Notes: generated by a model from the sequence alone, not told the origin. Positions 53,189 to 63,219 are shown, counted from the first letter of the stretch. The stretch: DNA of 64,000 bases from Pelomonas caseinilytica (GCF_021353235.1 NZ_JAJTWT010000005.1:1-64000), one strand, 5' to 3'. Program-made: numbers and translations.

Positions 53189-54261
53189 GGCGCAATCAGC
53201 TCGTCGACTTGGTAGTCGTCCCGCGCGGGACGGTCAGCCAGGAACCAGATGTCCATCGGTGAAATGCCCTCACCTGGACGTTTGTAGGCCAGCTTGTCCA
53301 AGGTGAGTTTCTCGCCCCGTTCAATCGGTCTGGCCGCGACGACGCTGCGACGCGCCACCCTACGGTTGTCTAGCTCTTCGCGAGCAGGCCCCTTGATTGC
53401 AGTGCCAAGCGCTTGCTCGACGACGCGGATGCTGCGCACTAGCTCCTTCAATTCTTCCGGTTCCAGCGATGCAGCGTGATCCGGACCGGGCATGCTGCGG
53501 TCGAGCGTGAAGTGCTTTTCAATCACAGTGGCGCCGCGCGCGACGGCGGCAATGGAGACCTCCAAGCCCAGCGTATGGTCTGAATAACCCACCGGCAGGC
53601 CGAAGGCATCTCGCATCGTGTCCATGGCTCGTAGGTGGACCGAACTCGGCGGAGCCGGGTACTGGGTGACACAGTGCAGCAACGTGACATGGTCCCGCAG
53701 TGCTTGACGACCCTCTGGACTGCTGTACGCGGCCTGCAACTCAGCGCGCGATGCCGGCGTGCCACTATGCATCAACCCAAAAGCGATTACGGCCAGTGCC
53801 TGCTCAATGTCCCCGAGCGTGGACATGCCGGTAGATACGATGAGCTTCTGATGCAGTTGGGCAGCTTGCAAAAGTAGCGGGCCACAGGTGATATCCCCTG
53901 ATGGGATCTTGATCGCGGGCATGTTCAACTGACCCAGCAAGGCCAAGCTTTCCGCGTCGAAGCCGGTGGACATGAAGGCGATGCCTCGTGTGCGGCAGTG
54001 CTCCAATAAGGCCTCGTGATCCTCGTGTGGGAGCTCAAGTCGACGCAGCATCGCGAGCTGTCCGCCGTCCTCCTGCGTATTGTCGATCTGGTATTGCGCC
54101 TTGCGCGCCGAGGCCGTGACGAGGTTCTCAGCCTTGAAGGTCTGGAACTTCACGGCGTCCGCGCCCGCCTCGGCGGCGACGTCCACGAGTCGCCGTGCCA
54201 AGTCCAGCGACCCGTTGTGATTGACGCCAGCCTCGGCGATGAAGAAGACGGAATGGCTCAC
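53185..54261 (-). CDS. neuB: Legionaminic acid synthase LegI / N-acetylneuraminate synthase family
   Basis: The protein has 358 aa. FFIAEAGVNHNGSLDLARRL (~residues 6-25), FKTFKAENLVT-like QTFKAENLVTASA, MSTGFDAESL and IPSGDITCGPLL are NeuB hallmarks; a SAF/antifreeze domain ends the protein (~295-358, AYKRPGEGI). It condenses a 2,4-diacetamido-hexose with PEP. The GTG at 54261 was chosen; the longer frame to 54456 overlaps the LegG gene and lacks family similarity. Confidence 0.92.
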   Translation of the reverse strand: MSHSVFFIAEAGVNHNGSLDLARRLVDVAAEAGADAVKFQTFKAENLVTASARKAQYQIDNTQEDGGQLAMLRRLELPHEDHEALLEHCRTRGIAFMSTGFDAESLALLGQLNMPAIKIPSGDITCGPLLLQAAQLHQKLIVSTGMSTLGDIEQALAVIAFGLMHSGTPASRAELQAAYSSPEGRQALRDHVTLLHCVTQYPAPPSSVHLRAMDTMRDAFGLPVGYSDHTLGLEVSIAAVARGATVIEKHFTLDRSMPGPDHAASLEPEELKELVRSIRVVEQALGTAIKGPAREELDNRRVARRSVVAARPIERGEKLTLDKLAYKRPGEGISPMDIWFLADRPARDDYQVDELIAP

Positions 54262-54272
54262 GGTGCGCCCTC

Positions 54273-55436
54273 TCAAGTCGGGGAAATCAGGTGGAACTGC
54301 TTCTTCAGCAGCGCTTGGCCCAATGGCACATCGAGCAGCGCCTGCACGATACGTCCGGATGACCGACCATCGCCATATGGGTTCACGACGCCGGCGCAGT
54401 TGAGCTGCCACGCGCTTTCCAGCGCTGCGGCGATGCTGTCCGCGCGCGGCTCGCATTGCAGCACTGAGGTCGCTGCCAACCGGCCGCGCTGTCGATCACC
54501 GATATTGACGGTGGGGCGCTGGAACGACGGAGCTTCGTACAGACCGCTCGAGGAATTGCCCACGACTATGTCCACCATGGACATCAGGCTCAGATAGCGG
54601 AGCTGGCCCAGGGAGGTGTAGACGTGCACGTTGGCCCTCCCTGCCGCCCAGGCCTGGAGATCGGCCGCCAGCGCGCGTCCTCCAGTATCTGCGTTGGGCA
54701 ACGTGAACCAGCACACTGTGTCGCCATCCAACCCCGCCAGGACCGACAACAGTTCCTGTTGCTGGCGCAGCCCTTCTCCCGCTTCTAGTGTGACAGGATG
54801 GAAGGTGATCAGCAGGTTGCGGCGAGCCAACGGGGCGCCCAGCGAAGCTTCGAGCGCCGCCCTGTCCAGCAGTGAACGCCTGCGCAAATGATCCAAGCCA
54901 GGGCTGCCGACCACCAGCACACGTTCCGGTGCTTCCCCCATCTGCCGTACACGGCACGCTGAGGATTCTGTCGTCACTAAGTGCAGGTGCGACATTTTGG
55001 TGATCGCATGGCGAATCGCCTCGTCGAACGCCCCTTCGGTCGTGTCGCCGCCAGCGATGTGCGCGATCGGGATGTTGTGGATCATGGCCGCTTGGGCCGC
55101 AGCCAAGATCTCGAACCGGTCGCCGAGTACCAGCATCATGTCCGGCGCCAGTTGGGCGAGTGCATCGGACATGCCTATGACGCCCAGTGCAACTGACTTG
55201 GCCGTGCTGCTTGGCGTGTCGCCGGACAGCAGCATGTCCACTCGGCGCGCAATCGGGAAGCCGTCACGTTCGATCTCGCGAACCGTCAGGCCGAACTCGG
55301 GCGCCAAGTGCATCCCGGTCACGATCAACTGCAGCTCTACGCCAGGATGGGCCTGCAGATCCTTCAGCACCCAAAAAAGCAGGCCGTACTCCGCGCGGCT
55401 GCCTGTGACGACTGCGATCTTGCGACGAGCGCTCAC
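54273..55436 (-). CDS. neuC: UDP/GDP-sugar hydrolysing 2-epimerase (LegG/NeuC)
   Basis: The protein has 387 aa. IAVVTGSRAEYGLLFWVLKD (~residues 7-26), VLGDRFEILAAAQAAMIHNIP (~100-120) and AHIAGGDTTEGAFDEAIRHA (~122-141) identify the hydrolysing epimerase. It releases the nucleotide and inverts C2 to give the free mannose-configured amino sugar that LegI uses. It overlaps LegC by 4 bp. Confidence 0.92.
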   Translation of the reverse strand: MSARRKIAVVTGSRAEYGLLFWVLKDLQAHPGVELQLIVTGMHLAPEFGLTVREIERDGFPIARRVDMLLSGDTPSSTAKSVALGVIGMSDALAQLAPDMMLVLGDRFEILAAAQAAMIHNIPIAHIAGGDTTEGAFDEAIRHAITKMSHLHLVTTESSACRVRQMGEAPERVLVVGSPGLDHLRRRSLLDRAALEASLGAPLARRNLLITFHPVTLEAGEGLRQQQELLSVLAGLDGDTVCWFTLPNADTGGRALAADLQAWAAGRANVHVYTSLGQLRYLSLMSMVDIVVGNSSSGLYEAPSFQRPTVNIGDRQRGRLAATSVLQCEPRADSIAAALESAWQLNCAGVVNPYGDGRSSGRIVQALLDVPLGQALLKKQFHLISPT

Positions 55437-56599
55437 ACCACCCCCGCAATCAGCTGCGGGCTGCTTGGCACGTTGATGATGCGCCTAGCGAGGTCGTCCG
55501 CGACGGGTGTGGTCATGCGTTCGCATGCGCCGTACATCGGGAGCGTATACAGCAATTCCCAGACTGGCCGTGTCATCTGCCCGGCAGCGTTGGTGACGGC
55601 AAGGATCTCGTCGCGCTGCGACGCCACCTCGGGCGCGAGGAGCAACGTTTGCAGCCAGTAATTCACCTTCGTGCCGGTTCGCTCAAGGAACAGGGAGACC
55701 TCCGGAACGTCTCGGAAAGCTTCGGCATAGCGCAAGGCGAGGAGGCGCTTAGCTTCCAGGAAGCTGCCGATGCGTTCGAGTTGCGCGCAGCCCATTGCAG
55801 CATTCAGATTGGGCATGCGGAAGTTGTAGGCTACCTCATCGTGGAAGAACGCCCAGGCATGCGGCTGCTTGGCTGTCGTCGTCAGATGCTTGGCGCGCTT
55901 GGCCAGCACAGCATCGTTGGTGATGATCGCTCCGCCACCGCCGGTAGTGACGATCTTATTGCCGTTGAAGCTGAGCATCGCGCAGCGGCCGAACGTGCCA
56001 GTGTGGCGGTCACCAATCCAGCTACCGAGCGATTCAGCGGCATCCTCTACGACTTCCAGGCGGTGACGTTCCGCCAGTGACATCAGCGCAGGCATGTCTA
56101 CCGGATGACCGAAGGTATGCATCGGCACGACGGCAGCGATGCGCCGGCCAGTGCGGCGGTTATAGCAACCGTCGACACGAATCTCTCCCACCTCTCGCAG
56201 GTAGGCGTCGAGCTTGCTCACGTCCATGCCCAAGCTGCGGATGTCGCTATCCACGAAGTGAGGCCAGGCGCCGCAGTGACGCACCGCGTTCGCGGTCGCC
56301 ACGAACGACAGTGCGGGCACCAGCACCTCGTCGTCGCGTCTGACGCCGACCAACTCCAGCATCACCTGGAGGCCGGACGTCCCATTACTGACAACCACGG
56401 CATGTGCTGCGCCGGTGTAAGCGGCGAGCTCGCGCTCGAAGCGGTTGACGTACTCACCGACGGACGATACCCAGCCCGTCTCGATGCACTCCGTCACATA
56501 CTTCAACTCGTTGCCTCCGAAGGTCGGCTCGTGGAGCGAGACCTTCGGCAATTGGGTGACGCGCTGGATGCGATCAAGGACGGTGGCGGCGATGGACAT
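55433..56599 (-). CDS. LegC-type 4-keto-sugar aminotransferase
   Basis: The protein has 388 aa of the DegT family: LHEPTFGGNELKYVTECIET (~residues 21-40), ETGWVSSVGEYV, VVSNGTSGLQVML, VEDAAESLGSWIG and LSFNGNKIVTTGGGG (~201-215, PLP Lys). The EPTFGGNE-Y start is found in LegC enzymes. It aminates C4 of the 4-keto sugar nucleotide made by the LegB-like dehydratase. Confidence 0.92.
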   Translation of the reverse strand: MSIAATVLDRIQRVTQLPKVSLHEPTFGGNELKYVTECIETGWVSSVGEYVNRFERELAAYTGAAHAVVVSNGTSGLQVMLELVGVRRDDEVLVPALSFVATANAVRHCGAWPHFVDSDIRSLGMDVSKLDAYLREVGEIRVDGCYNRRTGRRIAAVVPMHTFGHPVDMPALMSLAERHRLEVVEDAAESLGSWIGDRHTGTFGRCAMLSFNGNKIVTTGGGGAIITNDAVLAKRAKHLTTTAKQPHAWAFFHDEVAYNFRMPNLNAAMGCAQLERIGSFLEAKRLLALRYAEAFRDVPEVSLFLERTGTKVNYWLQTLLLAPEVASQRDEILAVTNAAGQMTRPVWELLYTLPMYGACERMTTPVADDLARRIINVPSSPQLIAGVV

Positions 56600-56613
56600 G
56601 CGCGGTCTTACGT

Positions 56614-57624
56614 TCAGATGTTGTAGACGCCGGCCTTGTAACGGCGCAGGTTCTCGGGCTGGGTGAACCAGTTGATGGTCTCTCCCAAGCCGCGCTTGAG
56701 GCCCTCGACACCCGGATACTCCGGAGTCCAGCCCGTCAGTTCACGGGCCTTCGCGTTCGCGGCCCACAAGCGTTCTACCTCGCTGCCCGTCGGACGGATC
56801 CGCTGCTCGTCGCTGATGAACTCGACCTTTTGACCCATCAGTTCAGCGATCAATGCCGCAGTCTCCCCGATGGAGACCTCGTAGTTGCTTCCGATATTCA
56901 CGACCTGGCCCACAGCGGCGTCACACTGAGCCAGGGCCAAGAAGCCGCGCACCGTGTCTTGCACGTAATTGAAGTCACGTGTCGGATGCAGGGCGCCAAG
57001 CTTGAGCTGGCGTGCGCCAGCGGCGATCTGCGTGATGATTGTTGGAATCACAGCGCGAGCGGACTGGCGCGGTCCATAGGTGTTGAACGGCCGGATGGTT
57101 GTCACCGGCGTTCCGAACGAATGGAAGAAGCTCTGTGCAATCTGGTCCGCGCCGATCTTGCTGGCCGAGTAGGGCGATTGACCCTGCAGCGGATGTTCTT
57201 CGGTGATCGGCACGAAGCGGGCGGTGCCGTACACCTCACTCGTGGAGGTATGGACGACCCGCTCGACACCCAGGTCGCGGGCGGCCTGCACGATGTTCAG
57301 CGTGCCCTTGACGTTGGTATCGACGTAGGTGTCAGGCGAGTGGTATGAGTAAGGAATTGCGATCAGCGCGGCCAAGTGCAACACCACGTCGCAGCCCTTC
57401 ATTGCGGCCCGCACGCCATTAGGGTCGCGCACGTCGCCGGCGAAAACATCCAGCGATTTGCGAACATCCTCGCTGGATTCGTCCAGCCAACCCCAGGAGT
57501 TGAAGCTGTTGTAGTAGACGAACGCGCGGACGTCGATACCCTGGCGGACCAGACACTCTGTCAAATGGGAGCCGATGAAGCCATCGGCGCCGGTAACCAG
57601 GACCTTCTTACCTGCGAGCTTCAT
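56614..57624 (-). CDS. LegB-type NAD-dependent 4,6-dehydratase
   Basis: The protein has 336 aa of the extended SDR family: VLVTGADGFIGSHLTECLVR (~residues 8-27), HTSTSEVYGTARFVPITEEH, and the catalytic YSASKIGAD (~152-160). The NSFNSWGWLD insert near residue 40 is typical of the group that works on GDP- or UDP-GlcNAc in legionaminate synthesis. It makes the 4-keto-6-deoxy intermediate. It overlaps the WbpE-like gene by 4 bp. Confidence 0.92.
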   Translation of the reverse strand: MKLAGKKVLVTGADGFIGSHLTECLVRQGIDVRAFVYYNSFNSWGWLDESSEDVRKSLDVFAGDVRDPNGVRAAMKGCDVVLHLAALIAIPYSYHSPDTYVDTNVKGTLNIVQAARDLGVERVVHTSTSEVYGTARFVPITEEHPLQGQSPYSASKIGADQIAQSFFHSFGTPVTTIRPFNTYGPRQSARAVIPTIITQIAAGARQLKLGALHPTRDFNYVQDTVRGFLALAQCDAAVGQVVNIGSNYEVSIGETAALIAELMGQKVEFISDEQRIRPTGSEVERLWAANAKARELTGWTPEYPGVEGLKRGLGETINWFTQPENLRRYKAGVYNI

Positions 57625-58745
57625 GCGCCGGCCCCGTCAAAGCTGCGGATGGCATCGACCACGGCGTCAATGTGCGCCTCGGTCATTTCGGGAAAGATGG
57701 GCAGCGACAGAATGCGGCTCTGGTCGTGATGCGCGTTCGGGAAGTCCGACGCCTGGTGGCCCATTGGCGCGTAGCAAGGCAGGAAGGGCAAGGCCACTGG
57801 GTAGTTGATAACCGTCTGGATTCCCTTGGACTTCAGGTGTGCGGCCAGAGCGTCGCGCTGTTCGTGACGGATGACGTACAGGTGCCACACTGGCTCACGT
57901 CCTTCGGCGACTGCAGGAACGCTGACGGACGATAGGCCGCTTAGGCGTTCTGTGTAGACCCTTGCCCATTTCCGACGCGCTTCAGTCCACTGCGGGAGGT
58001 GGGGCAGCTTGACCGACAGGACAGCCGCCTGCAACCCATCCAGACGACTGTTGATACCTTCGATCTGATGGTCACCTTTGGTCAGGCCGCCATGGCGGGC
58101 AAACATGGCCATGCGCTTGGCCAGATCGGGATCGTTCGTCGTCACCGCGCCGGCGTCGCCCATCGCGCCGAGGTTCTTGCCGGGGTAGAACGAGAACGAA
58201 GCGGCGTTGCCGAATGTGCCGACCAGTTGGCCTTTGTAGCGTGCGAGATGCGCCTGAGCGCAGTCCTCAAGCACCCACAGCCCATGCTGGCGCGCGAGAG
58301 CCATGATCGGGTCCATGTCGGCGGGCTGGCCGTACAGGTGGACTGGAATGATGCCGACTGTGCGCGGAGTGATCAATGCGGCGATCTTGGAGGGGTCGAT
58401 TGTGTGCGTTAGGGGGTCTGTGTCGCAGAACACCACCTTGCCACCTACCTGCGTGATCGTCTCAGTCGTTGAGATCCAGCTGTGCGCGGGTGCAATTACC
58501 TCATCGCCTGGCTTTACGCCAAGCGCGTGCATCGCGATGTAAAGCGAATCCGTGCCATTCGCGCAGGACACGCAATGCTTGGCATTCATCATGTCGGCGA
58601 ACGCTGCTTCGAACTTCTCAACGTAGGGGCCGCGAATGAAAGCCGACGTGCGGATCACGTCGGCGATTGCGGCGTCGATATCGTCTTTGATCGTCAGATA
58701 CTGAGCGTGCAGATCGGCGAAAGGCACTTGGACAGTGTTGGCCAT
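57621..58745 (-). CDS. WbpE-like 3-keto-uronate aminotransferase (DegT family)
   Basis: The protein has 374 aa. FADLHAQYLTIKDDIDAAIA (~residues 9-28), SCANGTDSLYIAMHALGVKP, EDCAQAHLA and FYPGKNLGAMGDAGAV (~182-197, Lys) match the WbpE/WlbC group. That enzyme aminates C3 of UDP-3-keto-GlcNAcA. Its partners WbpD- and WbpB-like genes lie immediately upstream, so the three are one functional set. Confidence 0.9.
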   Translation of the reverse strand: MANTVQVPFADLHAQYLTIKDDIDAAIADVIRTSAFIRGPYVEKFEAAFADMMNAKHCVSCANGTDSLYIAMHALGVKPGDEVIAPAHSWISTTETITQVGGKVVFCDTDPLTHTIDPSKIAALITPRTVGIIPVHLYGQPADMDPIMALARQHGLWVLEDCAQAHLARYKGQLVGTFGNAASFSFYPGKNLGAMGDAGAVTTNDPDLAKRMAMFARHGGLTKGDHQIEGINSRLDGLQAAVLSVKLPHLPQWTEARRKWARVYTERLSGLSSVSVPAVAEGREPVWHLYVIRHEQRDALAAHLKSKGIQTVINYPVALPFLPCYAPMGHQASDFPNAHHDQSRILSLPIFPEMTEAHIDAVVDAIRSFDGAGA

Positions 58746-58752
58746 GTCGGTC

Positions 58753-59232
58753 TCAATCCTTCTCGGGCTTGGCGCGCAGCATGCGCGCAGGGTTTCCGGC
58801 GTAGAAACCGGGTTCAGTGATATCTCGGGTCACCACGGCTCCAGCGCCGATGACGACGTCATCGCAGATCCGGACGGGCATGATCGTTGCGTTGGAGCCG
58901 ATGGAGACGCGATCTCCGATCTGAGTCGATTTCCAAAGCTCCCGCCGACCTCGCGCCGGACCGCCGATCGAGAACACGTCATTGATGAACATGACGCCGT
59001 GAGCGACGACGCAGTCTGAGCCGATAGAGACGAGTTCGCAGACGAAGCTGTGAGACTGGATGCGAGTACGCGCGCCGATCGTCACGCCCTTTTGGATTTC
59101 GGTGAAAGGGCCAACAAAGCAGTTATCGCCGAGCGTGCACTCATAGACGTTCGCTGGCTCAACGATCTTTACACCTTCGCCGCAGCGAACCTCCCGGATC
59201 GAGGTCTGCAGGACCGTGGGCGCCATGCTCAT
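58753..59232 (-). CDS. WbpD-like N-acetyltransferase
   Basis: The protein has 159 aa made almost fully of hexapeptide repeats (EPANVYECTLGDNCFVGPFT, IGSDCVVAHGVMFIND, IGDRVSIGSNATIMPV) ending in PGFYAGNPARML. The AHGVMFIND piece (~residues 77-85) contains the conserved Asn-Asp of WbpD. It acetylates the C3 amine of UDP-GlcNAc3NA. ATG starts at 59232 and 59226 are both possible. Confidence 0.9.
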   Translation of the reverse strand: MSMAPTVLQTSIREVRCGEGVKIVEPANVYECTLGDNCFVGPFTEIQKGVTIGARTRIQSHSFVCELVSIGSDCVVAHGVMFINDVFSIGGPARGRRELWKSTQIGDRVSIGSNATIMPVRICDDVVIGAGAVVTRDITEPGFYAGNPARMLRAKPEKD

Positions 59233-59233
59233 C

Positions 59234-60292
59234 TCAAGCGCGCCCGAGACGGCTGTGCTCAGTCTTGAGCGGCAGCTTTACTTCAAGTCCACTGGCCATC
59301 GATTCGTACAGCGCTGCGACCAATTCCAGGGCGGTGCGTCCCTCGTGGCCGTCCACCAGTGCCTCTTCGCGGCCCTCCAGTACTGCGACCACGTGTTCGT
59401 AATAGGCTTGATGCCCGAACCCGTAGACGTTGGGCGGATTAACCGAGAACCGCTCCATCACCTCAACGTCTTCAGCGCGCGATTCGACGAAATTCCAATG
59501 ACGGATCTTGTTGACGGCGAAGCCGCCAATCTCGACCGTACCGCCAGACCCCAGCACCGACAGAGAGCCTTCCAGATCTTTGGGGCGCGTGGCGTTGGTG
59601 GCTTCGATGACGCCCACCGCACCACTGCGGAATTTGACGGTGGCGACTGCGGTGTCTTCCGCTTCGATGTTCACCAAGGCGCGCACGCCGCGAGCGTGAA
59701 TGCTCTCCACCGGACCCATGAACCAACCCAGCATGTCGACGTGGTGGCTCGCTTGGTTGGCGATCACGCCGCCGTCTTGGGCCCAAGTGCCACGCCATGC
59801 ATCTTGGGCGTAGTAACTTTGATCGCGGCACCAGCGCACGCGCACGGTGCCCAGCACCAGCTGGCCGAAGCGGCCGGCGTCGAGCGCCTCGCGGGCCTTG
59901 ACCACCGGAACATTGAAGCGGTTCTGCTTGACGACAAGCAGCCGAACATTGTTTCGGTCGGCGGCTGCGATCATCGCGTCGGCGTCGTCCAGGCGCAGCG
60001 CCATGGGCTTTTCGACGACGACATGCTTTCCGGCGTTGGCGACCATGATGGCGTGCTCGGCATGCATTCCGCTCGGTGTCAGCACGGCAACGGCGTCGAT
60101 ACCGGGCGCGGCCAGCATTTCGGTGATGCTGGTGAAGCCCGGCACGCCGAACCGCTCGGCGAACGCCCTCGCGCGAGTTGGGTCGATATCGCAAACAGCT
60201 GCGAGCCGTGCGCCGCCGATCTGGCCGGTCCCAAGCAACTCAGCGTGGCGCTTGGCGATGCGGCCGCAGCCGATGATGGCGAAATTGATCAT
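59234..60292 (-). CDS. WbpB-like UDP-HexNAcA 3-dehydrogenase (Gfo/Idh/MocA)
   Basis: The protein has 352 aa. [18 protein letters not shown] (~residues 3-20) is the NAD site and [18 protein letters not shown] (~92-109) bears the catalytic Lys. The conserved [22 protein letters not shown] (described by position ~155-177) and [10 protein letters not shown] (~179-188) are typical of WbpB/WlbA. It oxidises C3 of UDP-GlcNAcA, recycling NADH. It overlaps the UDP-sugar dehydrogenase by 4 bp. Confidence 0.92.
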   Translation of the reverse strand: MINFAIIGCGRIAKRHAELLGTGQIGGARLAAVCDIDPTRARAFAERFGVPGFTSITEMLAAPGIDAVAVLTPSGMHAEHAIMVANAGKHVVVEKPMALRLDDADAMIAAADRNNVRLLVVKQNRFNVPVVKAREALDAGRFGQLVLGTVRVRWCRDQSYYAQDAWRGTWAQDGGVIANQASHHVDMLGWFMGPVESIHARGVRALVNIEAEDTAVATVKFRSGAVGVIEATNATRPKDLEGSLSVLGSGGTVEIGGFAVNKIRHWNFVESRAEDVEVMERFSVNPPNVYGFGHQAYYEHVVAVLEGREEALVDGHEGRTALELVAALYESMASGLEVKLPLKTEHSRLGRA

Positions 60293-61611
60293 GGTCTTCC
60301 AATGCAGAGATATGTGAGGCCGGCCGCGCGTGCCTGCCGAGGGTCAAGGATGTTCCGGCCGTCGACGACGACGCGCAGCCGCAGCGCGGCAACCAGTTTT
60401 TCCAGGCTGGTGCTCCTGAACTCTTTCCACTCGGTGACGATTAGCAGCGCGTCGGCTCCCTCAAGGGCCATGTCGGCCGATGCGGCGAAGCGCAGTCGCT
60501 CGGAGGGCGGAAGGATGCGGGCTGCGTTCTCTGCCGCGATGGGGTCGTACGCCACGACGGAAGCGCTGCGCGCCAGCAACTCCGAGACCACCACCAAGCT
60601 GGGTGCCGCGCGCATATCGTCGGTATCCGGCTTGAATGCCAGGCCCCACACGGCGATCGTCAGGCCAGCCAGGTTGCCACACTGCTCCGCAAGTTTCTCG
60701 ACCAGTACGCGCTTCTGGCGTTCATTGGCGGCTTCAGCAGCCGCCAGGATGCGCATGGGCTCGCCATGTTGTTGGCCGGTGTGCAGCAGGGCTTGCACGT
60801 CCTTCGGAAAGCAGGAGCCCCCGTATCCACAGCCAGCGTAGAGGAAGTGCGTGCCGATGCGAGGATCTGATCCGATACCGCGACGCACATGGTCGATGTC
60901 CGCGTTCACGCGATCGGCCAACAACGCCAGCTCATTCATGAAACTGATGCGGGTGGCGAGCATGGCGTTGGCAGCGTACTTCGTCAGTTCGGCTGAGCGG
61001 GTGTCCATCTCGATGACCTTGGGATGGTTACGCTCGAAGGGGGCGTACAGGGCGCGCAGCAGATCCATGCCCCACCGTTCGTCGCCGCCTATGACGATGC
61101 GATCGGGTCGCATAAAGTCTTCGATCGCGGCGCCCTCCTTGAGGAACTCTGGATTCGACATCACGCAGAAGCGAAGATCACCCGCGCCGCGGGCGTCGAG
61201 CGCCGCTTTCACCGCATTTCGCACCAAGTCGGCCGTCCCGACCGGGACCGTGCTCTTATTGACGATCACTTGATCGCCCCGCAGGTGACCGCCGATGCCC
61301 CCTGCAGCGGACAGGACATGCTGCAGGTCCGCCGAGCCATCCTCGCCTGGCGGTGTACCAACGGCGATGAAGAGCAAATCGCCATGCGCGACCGCCGATG
61401 CGGTGTCGGCCGTGAACCGCAGCCGCCCGGCACGAGCATTGCGTTGGATCAGTTCCTTGAGCCCTGGTTCGTAGATGGGCACGCCACCCGATTCGAGCAA
61501 CTCGATCTTGCGCGTGTCGATGTCCAGGCAAACCACGTCGTTGCCGACGTCTGCCAAGCAGGCGCCGGTGACAAGGCCGACATAGCCCGACCCGATGACG
61601 GTTACTTTCAC
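60289..61611 (-). CDS. ugd: UDP-glucose 6-dehydrogenase (Ugd family)
   Basis: The protein has 440 aa. [20 protein letters not shown] (~residues 5-24), [20 protein letters not shown] (~153-172), [19 protein letters not shown] (~255-273, catalytic Cys) and [13 protein letters not shown] identify the Ugd branch, distinct from the WecC/WbpA branch. It makes UDP-glucuronate. It lies directly before the wbpB-like gene, so its substrate may be a different one or UDP-GlcA may be drawn into the same path. Confidence 0.92.
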   Translation of the reverse strand: MKVTVIGSGYVGLVTGACLADVGNDVVCLDIDTRKIELLESGGVPIYEPGLKELIQRNARAGRLRFTADTASAVAHGDLLFIAVGTPPGEDGSADLQHVLSAAGGIGGHLRGDQVIVNKSTVPVGTADLVRNAVKAALDARGAGDLRFCVMSNPEFLKEGAAIEDFMRPDRIVIGGDERWGMDLLRALYAPFERNHPKVIEMDTRSAELTKYAANAMLATRISFMNELALLADRVNADIDHVRRGIGSDPRIGTHFLYAGCGYGGSCFPKDVQALLHTGQQHGEPMRILAAAEAANERQKRVLVEKLAEQCGNLAGLTIAVWGLAFKPDTDDMRAAPSLVVVSELLARSASVVAYDPIAAENAARILPPSERLRFAASADMALEGADALLIVTEWKEFRSTSLEKLVAALRLRVVVDGRNILDPRQARAAGLTYLCIGRP

Positions 61612-62000
61612 TTTTGTTCTTCTCTCTCTGGTGCAGGCGGGATATCGAGTTCGTGTTTCAACTCTGCGATCACCTGTTGAAGACGCTCGAATTCAAGTTC
61701 CTTGCGCTGGATGAAAGCGCGAGTGAGGCGCACTTTCTCTGATAGGCCGCTGGGCGTGAGTACGTACGCATAGGCCAACTTGTTGTCGCTGCGTCGAAAG
61801 TTTCGTACCTTGACGAATCCCTTTTCGAGCAAGGCCTTAAGCAGGTAATTCGTGCGCCCGACGCTGATCCCCAGTGCTGACGCAACCTGTCGCTGGGAAC
61901 TCTCCGGATCAGATGCTAGAAGCCGCAACGCCGCGAGTTGCGCGGCGTCGCTGGAACTTGCAGCTAGGTGCTGGTTCTCGTCGGGGGTGCGTTCAGGCAT
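61608..62000 (-). CDS. MarR-family EPS-associated transcriptional regulator
   Basis: The protein has 130 aa. A winged-helix HTH spans ~residues 18-72 ([20 protein letters not shown], then [20 protein letters not shown]), followed by a coiled-coil C-terminus ([20 protein letters not shown]). It corresponds to the small MarR-like regulators that sit in EPS loci. The ATG at 62000 ([11 protein letters not shown]) gives a normal size; the longer frame to 62378 runs back into the Wzz gene antisense to sense and was rejected. It lies early in the array and may control it. Confidence 0.88.
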   Translation of the reverse strand: MPERTPDENQHLAASSSDAAQLAALRLLASDPESSQRQVASALGISVGRTNYLLKALLEKGFVKVRNFRRSDNKLAYAYVLTPSGLSEKVRLTRAFIQRKELEFERLQQVIAELKHELDIPPAPEREEQK

Positions 62001-62037
62001 TGAACGAAGTGTACGCGAAAGCGTCACTCCCAGTTCA

Positions 62038-63219
62038 TCACCCCACTCTTCGGCGCATTCCAGCAGCTTGGCGCAGGCGTTGCAGCCGCGGGCCGATGTG
62101 CGGATCGCGCAGGCCCGCGCGCCACCAGTGGGCGACCACAACGCCAGTGAGCATGATGACCAAAGCGGCCAGGGCCACCGAAATCGCAAGCGCGCCTCGC
62201 TTGGGCTTGCTCTTGTACTCAGGTACTCCTGCGGGATCGACGACCTGAATCGAGGAGCCCTCACGGCTCTCGTCCAGTCTTGCCATCTCGAACTGCTTCG
62301 AAAACGCCTCGAAAAGACCCTCCTGGTACTTGTACTCTCGATAGGCCGCCACGTAGCCCGTGTCGCTGCGACCGCCATCGGACGTGCTCTCGAGCTTTCC
62401 AGCCTGGATGCGCAAGGCCGAGAGCATCGTCAGCTGTTGCTGGACCTCTGGGGAGTTTTCCGCGAATGCCCGGCGCAAGGTCTGCAACCGGATCTCGGCA
62501 GATGTGATTTCTGCCCGTATGCGGGCATAGGCTTCAGCCGCAGAGCGCGGCTCGGCCTTTAGCGCGCCGGCATCGAAGCCGCTACGCTGCAACGCTTCTT
62601 GAGCCGATTGCAAGGCGGCGCGCGTTTGCTTCAGTTTGCCTTCATAGAAGGCACGGCGTTCTTGAGCTTCGCTGAGTACCAGTTCCGAACTCAGCCTGCG
62701 GAGTTCCGCGACGTAATAGTTGGCAATGTCAGCGGCGAGTTGCGGCGATTGAGCGTCGACCTCAATCGTGATCAGCCCGTCTTTCTTGCCCAACGACACC
62801 CGAGTGTTTTTCGCTAAAGTGGCCCTTGCACCGAAGCGGTAGCGCGCTTCATAAACTTTCATGAGATCGAATTTGTCGACGATCCGATCGGCGATATTGT
62901 CGCTCTGCAGCAATGAAACGTATTGTTCCGCTGGGGACTTTGCAACCGCACCGCCCGTGAGACTCGAGAGTGCGCCCAGTGAGGCTGCCAACGAGCTGGT
63001 TGCGCTTTGCTGCTGGGGCGGAATGAACGTGGTTCGCGCCGTGAACGTAAGGGGTATTAGATAGCTTGCGCCGAGCGCGGCGGCACCTGCCAGGATCGTG
63101 ACGATCGCAATCAGCCCTTTGCGCGAGAGCCATATCATCAATACTTCGATGAAATCGATAGCGTTCGTCTTTTCTGAGGCATCCTCATTCATCTGGATTG
63201 AGTTGGATCGTTGATTCAC
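62038..63219 (-). CDS. Wzz/GNVR chain-length determinant protein
   Basis: The protein has 393 aa. Two membrane helices (~residues 33-54, and ~355-378) enclose a periplasmic coiled-coil rich domain (~170-330) with the Wzz N-terminal signature (LTFTARTTFIPPQQQ). No tyrosine-kinase domain is attached, so BY-kinase Wzc, if any, is a separate gene outside the window. It sets the length of the polymer made by the Wzy-like protein at 34821. Confidence 0.9.
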   Translation of the reverse strand: MNQRSNSIQMNEDASEKTNAIDFIEVLMIWLSRKGLIAIVTILAGAAALGASYLIPLTFTARTTFIPPQQQSATSSLAASLGALSSLTGGAVAKSPAEQYVSLLQSDNIADRIVDKFDLMKVYEARYRFGARATLAKNTRVSLGKKDGLITIEVDAQSPQLAADIANYYVAELRRLSSELVLSEAQERRAFYEGKLKQTRAALQSAQEALQRSGFDAGALKAEPRSAAEAYARIRAEITSAEIRLQTLRRAFAENSPEVQQQLTMLSALRIQAGKLESTSDGGRSDTGYVAAYREYKYQEGLFEAFSKQFEMARLDESREGSSIQVVDPAGVPEYKSKPKRGALAISVALAALVIMLTGVVVAHWWRAGLRDPHIGPRLQRLRQAAGMRRRVG

